A model generated the notes under the pieces. That model saw nothing but the letters and a program-made list of their open reading frames with translations, made no database searches and had not been told where the DNA came from. A stretch of 12,969 nucleotides of DNA from Patescibacteria group bacterium UBA5194 (GTDB lineage: Bacteria; Patescibacteriota; Gracilibacteria; BD1-5; UBA6164): contig DHWA01000031.1 of the NCBI GenBank assembly GCA_002412935.1, forward strand, positions 1 to 12,969, in the 5' to 3' direction. The translations under genes and the position numbers were made by a program. Each line of letters begins with the position of its first letter. Position 1 is the stretch's first letter. Shown piece after piece: positions 1 to 8,320 of the stretch.

Positions 1-75
1 TGCACTTGATGTTACAATCTGCAATTACATCTCTTTATTAATTATAAGTCATATTTTTAATTATGTCAATATAAT
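1..75. other. Left-edge sequence, no gene assigned
   Basis: AT-rich sequence before the first hairpin. On the plus strand short open stretches run from the window edge to TAA at 37-39, 58-60 or 82-84, depending on the frame. One of these may be the last residues of a rightward gene that starts outside the window. The piece is too short to recognise or to choose a frame. A hairpin at 76-115 would suit the end of such a gene. Confidence 0.3.
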
Positions 76-115
76 TTTTACTTAATATTTTTTATAAAAA
101 AAATATTAAGTAAAA
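76..115. terminator. Perfect AT-rich hairpin, likely bidirectional terminator
   Basis: A 16-bp perfect inverted repeat (76-91 with 100-115) can extend to 18 bp around a 4-nt loop. It begins with TTTTACTTAATA and ends with its complement. The stem is nearly all A-T, and each strand ends in a run of T after the stem. It lies 33 bp upstream of mltG, so it probably closes a transcript entering from the left. The low G+C of the stem makes it a weaker terminator than the classical type. Confidence 0.5.
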
Positions 116-148
116 TAGCTTCATTATTTTTACTCCTTTTATTTTATT

Positions 149-1129
149 ATGAAAAAACTGATTTTACTTATTATTGTTTTGTTGCCGATTTATTTTGTAT
201 ATTCTTATAATAATTTTACAAATACTATTTTGACTAAAGATGAACAAATCCTAGAAATCAAAAAATGAGAAAATTATTATTCATTGGCTTCAAAATTTGA
301 TTTAGACTCTAATTACCTAAAAGTTTATCTAAAATTAAATCCACCAAACAAAGACTTACAAGCATGAAATTTTAAACTTAAAAGTTGATTAAATATAACT
401 CAAGTTATAGAGTCCCTAAAAAATCCTATAACAAAAGATTTACTAGTAACTATACTAGAGTGATGGAATATTTATGATATAGATAATAAATTATCAAAAA
501 ATAATTATATACAAAGCTGAGATTTAATAACATTAAATAAAGAAAAATTAGATCAATTTAAAAAAGAATTTGTGTTTTTAAATAATGCTGAAACTCTAGA
601 GTGATTTTTATATCCTGATACTTACAGTATAAATCCTAATAATTTCATTCTTGAAGACTTTATAAAAACTATGCTTGATAATTTTAATACAAAAGTTATA
701 AAAGAATTAGATATAAACCCAAATGATTTTGAATTACAAAATAATTTAATTCTAGCTTCAATCGTTGAAAAAGAAGAAAAAAGTATAAAAGAAAAAACTA
801 CTGTTGCTTGAGTATTAAAAAAGAGACTCAAAGAAAATTGGTTTATATGAGCTGATGCAACTGTATGTTATCCTTATGAATTTACATTTGATGAATGTAC
901 TCCAAAATTTATCTGAAATCATATCCAAGATAAAAATGATTATAATACAAGAACAAAGCTTGGGCTTCCTAAAACTCCAATATGTAATCCATCAGCTGAT
1001 AGTATATATGCCGTTTACAATGCTAAAGATACTCCTTATTATTATTATCTTCACGATGAAAACTGACAGATTCATTATGCTAAAACAAATGAAGAACATG
1101 TAGCAAATAAGATGTTGTATATAAAGTAA
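149..1129 (+). CDS. mltG: Endolytic murein transglycosylase MltG
   Basis: 326 residues with UGA read as Gly (ten in-frame TGA codons), ending in TAA. MltG is an inner-membrane enzyme that cleaves nascent peptidoglycan glycan strands and so sets their length. A membrane anchor spans about residues 4-20 and is followed by the LysM-like and YceG regions. Recognisable blocks are VTILEGWNIYDI, EGFLYPDTY, LASIVEKEE with the catalytic glutamate at E207, TRTKLGLPKTPICNPS, YYYYLHDENG and AKTNEEH near the end. All match the MltG/YceG family, and the length is normal for it. ATG at 149 is chosen because the membrane anchor starts there and no Shine-Dalgarno sequence points elsewhere. The next gene, alr, serves the same pathway and is codirectional, 189 bp downstream. 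Confidence 0.95.
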
Positions 1130-1177
1130 AGGAGAAAATTTAGTTAGTACACCTATACTATACTCGGATAGGATTTT

Positions 1178-1268
1178 TGTCATCCTGAATGCAATGAAGG
1201 ATCCCTTAAACAATATTTATTTCACATTTCAAGTTCAAGGGATTCTTCGCTAATCGCTCAGAATGACA
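1178..1268. repeat. 91-bp inverted-repeat element, copy 1
   Basis: The ends are TGTCATCCTGAA and, read inward from the other side, TGTCATTCTGAG. Each arm is about 30 bp and finishes with a GAAGGATCCCTT or GAAGAATCCCTT block, leaving a loop of roughly 30 nt. The RNA would fold into a long imperfect hairpin. A second element of exactly the same length with the same arm consensus lies at 10634-10724, while the loops are unrelated. It sits midway between mltG and alr (48 bp after the first, 50 bp before the second) and carries no gene. It looks like a non-autonomous dispersed palindromic repeat (REP/MITE-like). Confidence 0.85.
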
Positions 1269-1318
1269 ACATAGTACATTTTTCTTTTACTTTTTCCTAT
1301 ATTCTTTATTCTTATCCT

Positions 1319-2479
1319 ATGTCAATTTTCTGAAAAATATTATCATTAAAACACAAGTTTGAGAAACCTTTTCAGACTTTGAATAATATATATATTTCTA
1401 AAAATGCTATCTTAAATAATTTTGATATTTTTCAAAGTATGTATCCAAATTATGAGATTTTTCCAGTATTGAAATCAAATGCATACTGACATTGAATAAA
1501 AGAAATTGCAACAATTCTCAAACAAAGGAAAATAACTTATATTGTAGTTGATAGTTATTTTGAAGCTTTAAAAATACAAGAAATAAATGATACAAAAGTA
1601 CTGCTTATAGGTTATACCCTAATAGAAAATCTCAAATATATTAATTTCAAAAATATTTCACTAGTAGTTTATGATATCGAAACTTTAAAGGAATTAACAA
1701 AGATTTGAAAAAAAGTAAATATTCATATCAAGATTGATTCATGAATGCATAGACAATGAATTTATGTTGAAGAATTACCTAAACTACTTGGTTTAATAAA
1801 AAGTAATAAAAATATCAATCTAGAATGAGTTTGTTCTCATCTTGCTGATGCCGATTGAATAGATGATTCTTATTCATTACAACAAGAAGAAACTTTCAAA
1901 AAATGAATTGAAATAATAAAAAGTTATTGATTTTCACCAAAATATATTCATCTAAGTAATTCTGCTTGATCTGCAAAATTATTTTGAAAAAATTATTGTA
2001 ATTCTATTAGGCTTTGAATTGGTTTATATTGAGTAAATCCACTAGATGAAACAGATAAAAATTATGTAAAACTATCTCACCTTGAATTAGCTTTATCATT
2101 TAATTCAACTCTTATTCTAAAAAAATCACTTAAAAAGTGAGAAAAAGTAAGTTATAACTGAACTTTTACAGCAAAAGATGATATGACTATTTGAATAATA
2201 CCAGTTTGATATTATGAATGATTATCAAGAAAATTATCAAATAATTTTGAGTTTTATTACAAAGATTCTCCATTAAAAATCTTATGAAGAATTTGTATGA
2301 ATTTAATAGTTATTGATTTAACTTGAGTAGATATAAATGTATGAGATAAAATAGAGATAATCTCAAATTCACAAGATAAATCAAACAATATCTATAATCT
2401 AGCTGAAAAATCTGAAACTATAACTTATGAGTGTCTTACGAGATTATCTGAAAGTGTGAGGAGAGAAGTAGTCAAGTAA
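1319..2479 (+). CDS. alr: Alanine racemase
   Basis: 386 residues with about 22 TGA codons read as Gly; the stop is TAA. This PLP enzyme interconverts L- and D-alanine in the cytoplasm and supplies D-Ala for peptidoglycan. The N-terminal barrel has VLKSNAYGHG with the PLP lysine at K52, then KIDSGMHRQGI, SHLADADG, HLSNSAGSAKL and RLGIGLYGVNP. The C-terminal beta domain has KVSYNGTF with the catalytic tyrosine at Y279, IIPVGYYEGLSRKL and GRICMN. Length and domain order are those of typical Alr. The family motif CMD reads CMN here, a mild deviation. ATG at 1319 gives the expected N-terminal length before the lysine. No ribosome binding site is visible. The gene converges on the leftward 138-residue gene, with only 2 bp between the two stop codons. 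Confidence 0.95.
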
Positions 2480-2481
2480 TT

Positions 2482-2898
2482 TTATTTAACTATCCTAAGA
2501 TTCTTTACCCCATTTTTCACAAATTCTTGATCATAAAATTCTGCTAAAGTTTCTAGTTCTTTTGGGTTTTTGTTTTTTTCTTCTATATCTCTTTCAGCTA
2601 GTGCTTGAATTAATTCCTCCCAAAAAGCTTCATCATCTTTATCAGTATTATAAGCTTCTATATAACTATTTATTTCTTCATTTTCTTCTAGTTCATGACT
2701 TGCTGTATATATATTGTCTTCTTTATCATTTTTTATATATCTTTCACATCAAAAATCCTTTGCAAAAGAGTAAATATGATTTGTTAATTCATCAATTTCT
2801 ATATTTCTATTTTTACTTGATCAATTTATCATAGTATCTCCACAATAAACTAATTTCAATAAATCTAAGTACTGCTCTTTTGTAAAATCTATTTGCAT
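2482..2898 (-). CDS. Acidic protein of unknown function, last gene after korB
   Basis: 138 residues, starting MQIDFTKEQYLDLLKLVY and ending in TAA. Only two TGA codons are present, both read as Gly. I do not recognise the family. The protein looks soluble, with no signal peptide or membrane segment. It is rich in Glu and Asp, predicted mostly helical by eye, and has an acidic middle (HELEENEEINSYIEAYN) and an aromatic EAFWEELIQALAERD helix. It starts 24 bp after korB in the same direction, so it is probably cotranscribed with korAB. That placement alone does not show a role in the oxidoreductase. Confidence that it is a real gene is good, because the frame is open over its full length between two well-defined genes. 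Confidence 0.8.
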
Positions 2899-2922
2899 AA
2901 TATCAAAATTAAAAAATATAAA

Positions 2923-3525
2923 TTACCACCTTCTAAAACTTGGACATACTTGATTTATGTCAACTAGTGCAAATCATTTATGATTAATTGCTTCTTTTAT
3001 AGTTTCTTTTAACAAAGCAAGATTTGATCAATCTACTTTTTTTGCAAATCTTGCTCAAGCATTTTTTGCTAGTTCTATTGGATCAAAAGGTTTTGTAATA
3101 TTACCTTCTGGAGTAGTTTTTGTTTTTGCTCAAACTGGAGTTGTTGGACTTGCTTGACCTGTAGTTAGTGCATAATTTTCATTATTGAAAACTAAATAAG
3201 TAATATCCAGATCTCTACGACAAGAGTGTATAAAATGCCCCATTCCTATACCATAACCATCTCAATCTCATCAAACGGCCATAACTGTTAAATCTGGATT
3301 AGCCATTTTTACTCAAGTTGCAAAAGGTAGGGTTCTACCATGAAGAGTCTCTGCAGCATAACCATCAATATATTGACTAGCTTTTCAAGAACATCAAACT
3401 CAAGAAACTACGACTCTATTATGACTTTCAATTCAAAGATCTTTAAATGCCATTTTAATAGCTGCAATAATCATAAAATCTCCACATCAAGGACACCGTT
3501 GTATATTATTTAAACCTGATCTCAT
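2923..3525 (-). CDS. korB: 2-oxoacid:ferredoxin oxidoreductase, beta subunit
   Basis: 200 residues with 13 of 23 glycines encoded by TGA. This is the thiamine-pyrophosphate subunit of a Kor-type 2-oxoacid:ferredoxin oxidoreductase, which oxidatively decarboxylates a 2-oxoacid to an acyl-CoA and reduces ferredoxin. Visible features are CPGCGDF with C11 and C14, SGVGCSGKAS with C45, GGDGDGYGIG (85-94) followed by NNENYALTTGQASPT (114-128) for TPP/Mg binding, and VCPSF near the C-terminus with C194. These four cysteines fit the usual [4Fe-4S] set. The chain stops six residues after C194 and is therefore shorter than the usual beta subunit of roughly 280 residues, but no core motif is missing. 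Residue 10 is a CGG codon at a position that is normally Trp. It starts 25 bp after korA. The exact 2-oxoacid substrate cannot be read from the sequence. Confidence 0.92.
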
Positions 3526-3550
3526 AATTTAGAATTATTAAGTATTGAAA

Positions 3551-5212
3551 TTATTTTTTTATTTGTTCAAAATTCTCTATATAAAATGGTAACAAATCAT
3601 ATTTTCTTAGATGACTAATTTTAAGTCATGGAATATATTTTAATCCTAGTTTATCAGTTAAGTAAGTTTCTAATTGTCAGCTATAATTATGCTCTACAAA
3701 TATTACCTCATCTTTTCAAGTTAGTTCTTCTCTTAATCTTTCATCAAGTGGTTTTAAAAACTTTATAACTATTAATCCATACTCTGGATTATCTTTTATA
3801 AAATCAAGTGCTGTGTAAGTTATAAAACTTGTTGTAATAATTATTTTCTTTGCATCTTTATTATAAACTTCATATCAGCTAATTCCCTCTTTTTCAAAAA
3901 AGTTTTCTAGTTTTTTTGCTCTTTTTTCAGTCATCAACACTTTCATATCTGGACTTTCTGTTGTAGATCAAAATTCATCGTGTTCATAACTAGATGCTAT
4001 AAAATCTCAATCTTTTGTTCATACTTTTACATAAGGAGATATTCCGTCTTCAGTAAGTTCATATCTCTTATAATCAGATTTTGGATTTAGTATCAATTTT
4101 CATCTTTCTATTCAAGGAGTTTTAAGTCAAGCAAATGAAGATTTTCATTCTGAGAATTGTTTATCAATCAATACTATAACTATAGTTTGATATTTTTGAG
4201 CCAAATTTAAAGCAAGTCCTGACATATAATATCAATCTTCCATAGTAGAAGGAACTAAAACTATATGTTCAAAATCTCAAAATGTTGGATTTAAAGCAAA
4301 ATTCATATCTCATTGTTCTAAACAAGTTGGAGTACCTGTACTTGGTCCTGCTCTTTGAGCAAAAACTGCTACAATTGGTAATTCAGCTTGTAAGGCAAAA
4401 CTAAGAGCTTCTGTCATAAGCGCAAAACCTCCTCAACTAGTTCAAACCATTGAACGAGCTCAAGTAAATGAAGCTCAAAGTGCAGCATTAATAACAGCTA
4501 TTTCATCTTCTGCTTGTAGATAATTTACTTTTTTAGAATTTATAACTTCTGTAAGTATAGTTGAAGCTGGTGTCATAGGATATGCACTATAAAATTCAAG
4601 TCCATTATCTATTGCTCAATAAGCTATCATACTATTACCAAAACTAACTTTTTTTGATTCTCAAACTTTTCAGAGATTATATGATTTTATATCTTTTAAA
4701 TCATAGTTTTTATAAATATCTTCAACTATGCCTTTATTCTTATCTACTATGCCTTGTCATTTTTTTGCGAATGTATGCTCTATACTAGCAAAACTAATTT
4801 CTACACTAAGTCATAGAAGTTTAAATAAAACTCAAAGTAAATATGTATTATCATATTTATCATTTATTTCTATATCAAGAATTTTAAATTTTGATAAATC
4901 AACTCATTTTGTAATTACTTTTTCAATAAATTTTTTATTTGAAATAATAAAAGCTCCATCTCTCAAAGTAGATAAATTACTTTCCAAATTTTTATCGTCA
5001 AAAACTACAAGCATATCTGCAAACTTTGATAAACTTTTATTTGTATCTGATATATTTACATCAAAATGATTTAATCATCATTTAATTACAGATTGGTATT
5101 CTATATTTGTAATTACTTCATATCAAATACTTGCAAAAGTATCAGCAATTATATCAGCTGTCGAATTCATACCAAGTCATGCAGGTCAACTTACTCTTAT
5201 GTTTAGTTTCAT
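3551..5212 (-). CDS. korA: 2-oxoacid:ferredoxin oxidoreductase, fused gamma-alpha subunit
   Basis: 553 residues with about 30 TGA codons read as Gly; the stop is TAA. The N-terminal third is the gamma domain: NIRVSGPAGLGM at the start, then IEYQSVIKGGLNHFDV. The alpha domain follows from about residue 190, with GNSMIAYGAIDNG, YPMTPAST (Y211-P215), EDEIAVINAALGASFTGARS, GTSGGGFALMTEAL, QRAGPSTGTPT and EQGDMNFAL. The C-terminal part has VIKFLKPLDE and VEHNYSGQLE. This gamma-alpha fusion is the common KorA arrangement. With korB it forms a cytoplasmic complex that reduces ferredoxin during anaerobic 2-oxoacid oxidation. ATG at 5212 is the natural start because the gamma-domain motif begins within nine residues. 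An 8-bp dyad lies just upstream (5220-5236). Kor is favoured over Por by the fusion and by the CPGCG type of beta subunit. Confidence 0.93.
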
Positions 5213-5219
5213 ATATTAG

Positions 5220-5236
5220 AATATTAAATTAATATT
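5220..5236. promoter_or_regulatory. 8-bp dyad upstream of korA
   Basis: AATATTAA, a central A, and TTAATATT form a perfect inverted repeat ending 7 bp before the korA start codon. It could be an operator or part of a promoter, since TATT-rich boxes overlap it. Short AT palindromes are also expected by chance in DNA this AT-rich, so the assignment is weak. Confidence 0.25.
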
Positions 5237-5267
5237 TTATTTTAGTCTATTTTCTAGATTCTGTATT

Positions 5268-5462
5268 CTATTTTTTTTCACTTCAACTTCATGTTAAATC
5301 TTGTAATTGTTTCATTTGTTCAGGTGTTAGTTTCATCTCACTTGTATTACTAATCTCTTGTTTTGGAGAAAGTATATATAATAAGGCTGTTCAAACTATT
5401 CAAATAAGTATTCATAATAAAGCTAATAAAGCTACTATTTTTGGTAATAATCATTTTTTCAT
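5268..5462 (-). CDS. 64-residue single-pass membrane protein, unknown function
   Basis: Begins MKKGLLPKIVALLALLG and ends in TAG; six of its glycines are TGA codons. One strongly hydrophobic segment spans about residues 5-31. A short polar tail follows that contains a predicted helix (LTPEQMKQLQDL) and a Gly/Ser-rich end. The two lysines before the membrane segment suggest that the N-terminus is inside and the tail outside, or that the segment is an uncleaved signal anchor. It begins only 6 bp after the stop of the 912-residue gene, so the two are very likely translated from one mRNA, and the pair may function together at the membrane. korA follows 55 bp downstream. I do not recognise the family. 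It is too short and has too few membrane segments for SecG or SecE to be convincing. Confidence 0.75.
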
Positions 5463-5468
5463 AATAAA

Positions 5469-8207
5469 TTATTTAAGTAATAAATCTATACGATTTGGTA
5501 AATCTGTATAATTAAAAGTTGTTGTTATTATTTTTTCTCAATCTCTTTTAAAATTTATAACACTAGATTTTAGTAAAGATAATTCATAATTTTTTCCATT
5601 GTAATTAAAAGAAAATTTTATTACTTTAGTAGAGTTTACACTAATTTCTATATCTGAATTTTTCTGAGAGAGAATATTATTTACAAAAACTATATTATTA
5701 TAATAACTTAGTATATTGCTAATAAAATCTTTCATAGAAAGTATTCAAAGATTTCAAATTATATCAACGTTTTTTTCATTTCACAATCAGAACTGTTCTA
5801 TATTTTTTTCTCATTCAAGAATACTTTTATAAATTTTCAATTTTATATTTTTAAAATAATGATCTTTTATAAAATAATCCGAATTTAAATAAGCTCAGTA
5901 AATATTATTATTACCTCCTTCATTAAATGTAAAAAATAACTTAACATCTTTTAATTTTATATCTGCACTAGAAACTATTATATTATTCATTTCTATTTTT
6001 GAAAAATCTTTTAAGATAGCAAATTCTCAATTTGGTGAAAGTAATTTATCTCTTTTAAATACTAAAATTTCTGTATCTTCTTTAAATTCAGGAATATCTA
6101 TATTAGACTCTAATCAACCAGGATTATTAGATCTAGTTTTTAAAAATGTATTGATAAAGAAATTTTTAAAATCATTTATATTTTTATCTTCTGGGTTTGA
6201 TGATTTTTCAAATTTTTTATCCATCTGTTCTTTTATAAGTCCTAAAGGATAAGAAAAACTTTTTTTAACTCAATCTATATATATATTTTTCAATAAATAA
6301 TTATCATAGGGATATAAATCAAAAGAAAAGTCCTTTCACCCTATAGTTAAAGCAAGTGAAAATATATTACCAATAGCATCTGTTTTGATTTTTATAGAAT
6401 TTTTATCAACTCAATTAAAATCTGCTAAATAATTATTTATATCATCAACTGTATAGAATACTTTTTTAATATTATCTCATCATATAGTCTTTATGTTATA
6501 TAAATCATTTTTTTCTGATTTGTATTTATCATAATTTTCTAATGCATTTAAATATTCTAAGAAATTAATAGATATAAACTCATATTCTTTTAAATTTAAA
6601 TTATCGTTTTCTAAATCTTCATTAAAAATAAACTTATTACTTTTGAAAAAATTAATTAGATTATTATAACTTCTATCAAATAATAAAATAATATCACTTT
6701 CAATATTTATTTTTGATTTTTTAACTAACATAACTCATCTTTCTAAATCTTTTTCAAAGAATGCATTTCTAAAATATTCTGATAATTCTTTAAGTAAATT
6801 TATATGTAAAACCATAGCTGTTTTTTTGACTCATTCATTTCAATTTGAATAAATATTTGTACTTAATAAAGAATATTTATTAAATACATTTATAATACCT
6901 TTTATTTCGTCTATATTAAAATTATTTAATAAATGAGATCTTATTATATTTTCTAAAAAAGAAATATAATATCATAACTTAATATTTTTAGAATCATTGT
7001 ATCAAAGCAATTTATTTTCTTCAATTTTTAGTCAGTTATCTCATAAAAAACTATCTGAAAAAGAAATAATTCAATTAAAAAAATCATCATTTTCTCATAA
7101 ATCATACAAATTGAAAATATAATAAAGCATATAATTTCATTCTAATTTTTGAAATCCTAAAACTCCTCATAAAATTTCATCATATTTCATTTCTTTTTCT
7201 ATATTTTCTGGTTTATTATCATATAAAAATTTATTTTTAAAATAGACTAATATTTTTATCATATCATTATAATCATCCTTACTCAGATTTTTAAGATTTT
7301 TATAATAATCTTGAGTTTCTGAAAATATACTATTATTATTATCAGAAGACATATAAATCTTCAACAAATTCATATATATTAAATCTTTATAATATGCTAT
7401 TTTTTTATTATCATTTACAAATATATAAAAATATTTTTTTATATAATCATAAGTCATATTATTAAAATTTTCTTTTAGTATGGAGTCAATAACTGTATTA
7501 TTTTTATACTCATTTTTAAAATAGTTTAAAGTCCCTTTAAAAAAATAATTATCTAAATTAGGGAAATTTTCTAAATTATATAAACTTGTATATAGATTTT
7601 GATTTACATAACTTGTCCCATCATTTAATTGATAAACTCTGAATAAATCAGAATTTGCTAATATGTTATTTAATTTTAAGTTAAATTTAAATAACATATG
7701 TGGATATATATATACTTTTGTTTTTGGTTTATTATCTGCTAATCATAATAATGTTAACTCAGATACATTATCCAAAGATAAGATATCTAATTTATCTGTA
7801 GATTCTGAATTTATATATAATTTAATAGGTCATGTGAAACTTAGACTAATCCCCGATCAAGAAATTTCATATTTTCTAGGATATGAAAATGAAAAAAAAT
7901 ACTTTCATTTTCATATTTTTAAAGAAGTATTATTATTAACTTGTTCTTTTGTATATGATCATTTTTTGCTATAAAAAATCTCATCAATATAATCAAATCT
8001 TTCCATAAAAATTTGTGATTTTTGGCTTATATCAAACTCTTTAAATTCTGAATTTTTATCTTCAGTTATGCTAAAATTTCATTCTTTAGGAAGTTCAAAT
8101 TTAGAAAAATAATCTAGTTTTACTCATCAACCTGTATTAAAAGTCAAAAAAGAAATCACAAAAATGACAAATACTGATAAAAAAGATGTTATTATTTTAG
8201 GTCACAT
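5469..8207 (-). CDS. Large membrane-anchored protein of unknown function
   Basis: 912 residues with about 37 in-frame TGA codons; the second codon is already TGA and the stop is TAA. One hydrophobic segment at residues 4-23 (KIITSFLSVFVIFVIS) acts as a signal anchor, and the rest should lie outside the membrane. The protein is rich in Asn, Lys, Leu, Phe and Tyr, with no cysteine motif or catalytic signature that I recognise. Residues about 90-170 look beta-rich (KIGKGKYFFSFSYPRKYEI, then GPIKLYINSES) and resemble a FecR-type domain by eye only. Residues about 200-590 look helical. Residues about 604-650 and 852-905 look alike (IKIKTD...IGGKDFSFDL versus IEISVN...YNGKNYELSL), perhaps two beta-sandwich units. 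Its coding DNA contains two long palindromes near the 5' end (7661-7699 and 7881-7916). The frame is unbroken, so it is not a pseudogene. Confidence 0.85.
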
Positions 8208-8320
8208 AAAAATAAAATTTAGGATATTAAGTATTTAAGATTACTAATATTTTTTAATTACTAATTATTAATTAATTTTCTTTTTATTATTTTATTGTTT
8301 TTATATTTTTTTTCAATTTT
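8208..8320. promoter_or_regulatory. Intergenic gap with a weak candidate promoter for the 912-residue gene
   Basis: 113 bp of almost pure A/T lie between the PLD gene and the next gene. Read leftward, TTGAAA (8316-8311), a 16-bp spacer and TAAAAT (8294-8289) resemble a sigma-70 promoter. Such matches are easy to find in this composition, so support is low. No clear terminator hairpin for the PLD gene is visible. Confidence 0.25.

Noticed and set aside
855..1213. Small open frames within and after the end of mltG on both strands
   Set aside because: They overlap the conserved C-terminal MltG motifs or the 91-bp inverted repeat and show no protein-like composition of their own.
4728..5069. Plus-strand open frame of 113 residues
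   Set aside because: It lies wholly antisense inside korA, whose family motifs are certain. Its translation resembles no known protein.
7663..7974. Plus-strand open frame of 103 residues
   Set aside because: It is antisense to the 912-residue gene. Its N-terminus looks like that of a minus-strand fragment only because both read the same palindrome at 7661-7699.
5469..8207. Reading this region as several decayed gene fragments
   Set aside because: The fragments share one frame and are interrupted only by TGA, which is glycine here. No TAA or TAG occurs until 5469, so it is one intact gene.
8240..8265. Direct repeat of ATTACTAAT in the gap before the 912-residue gene
   Set aside because: A nine-base AT-rich repeat is expected by chance in this gap and has no further copies nearby.
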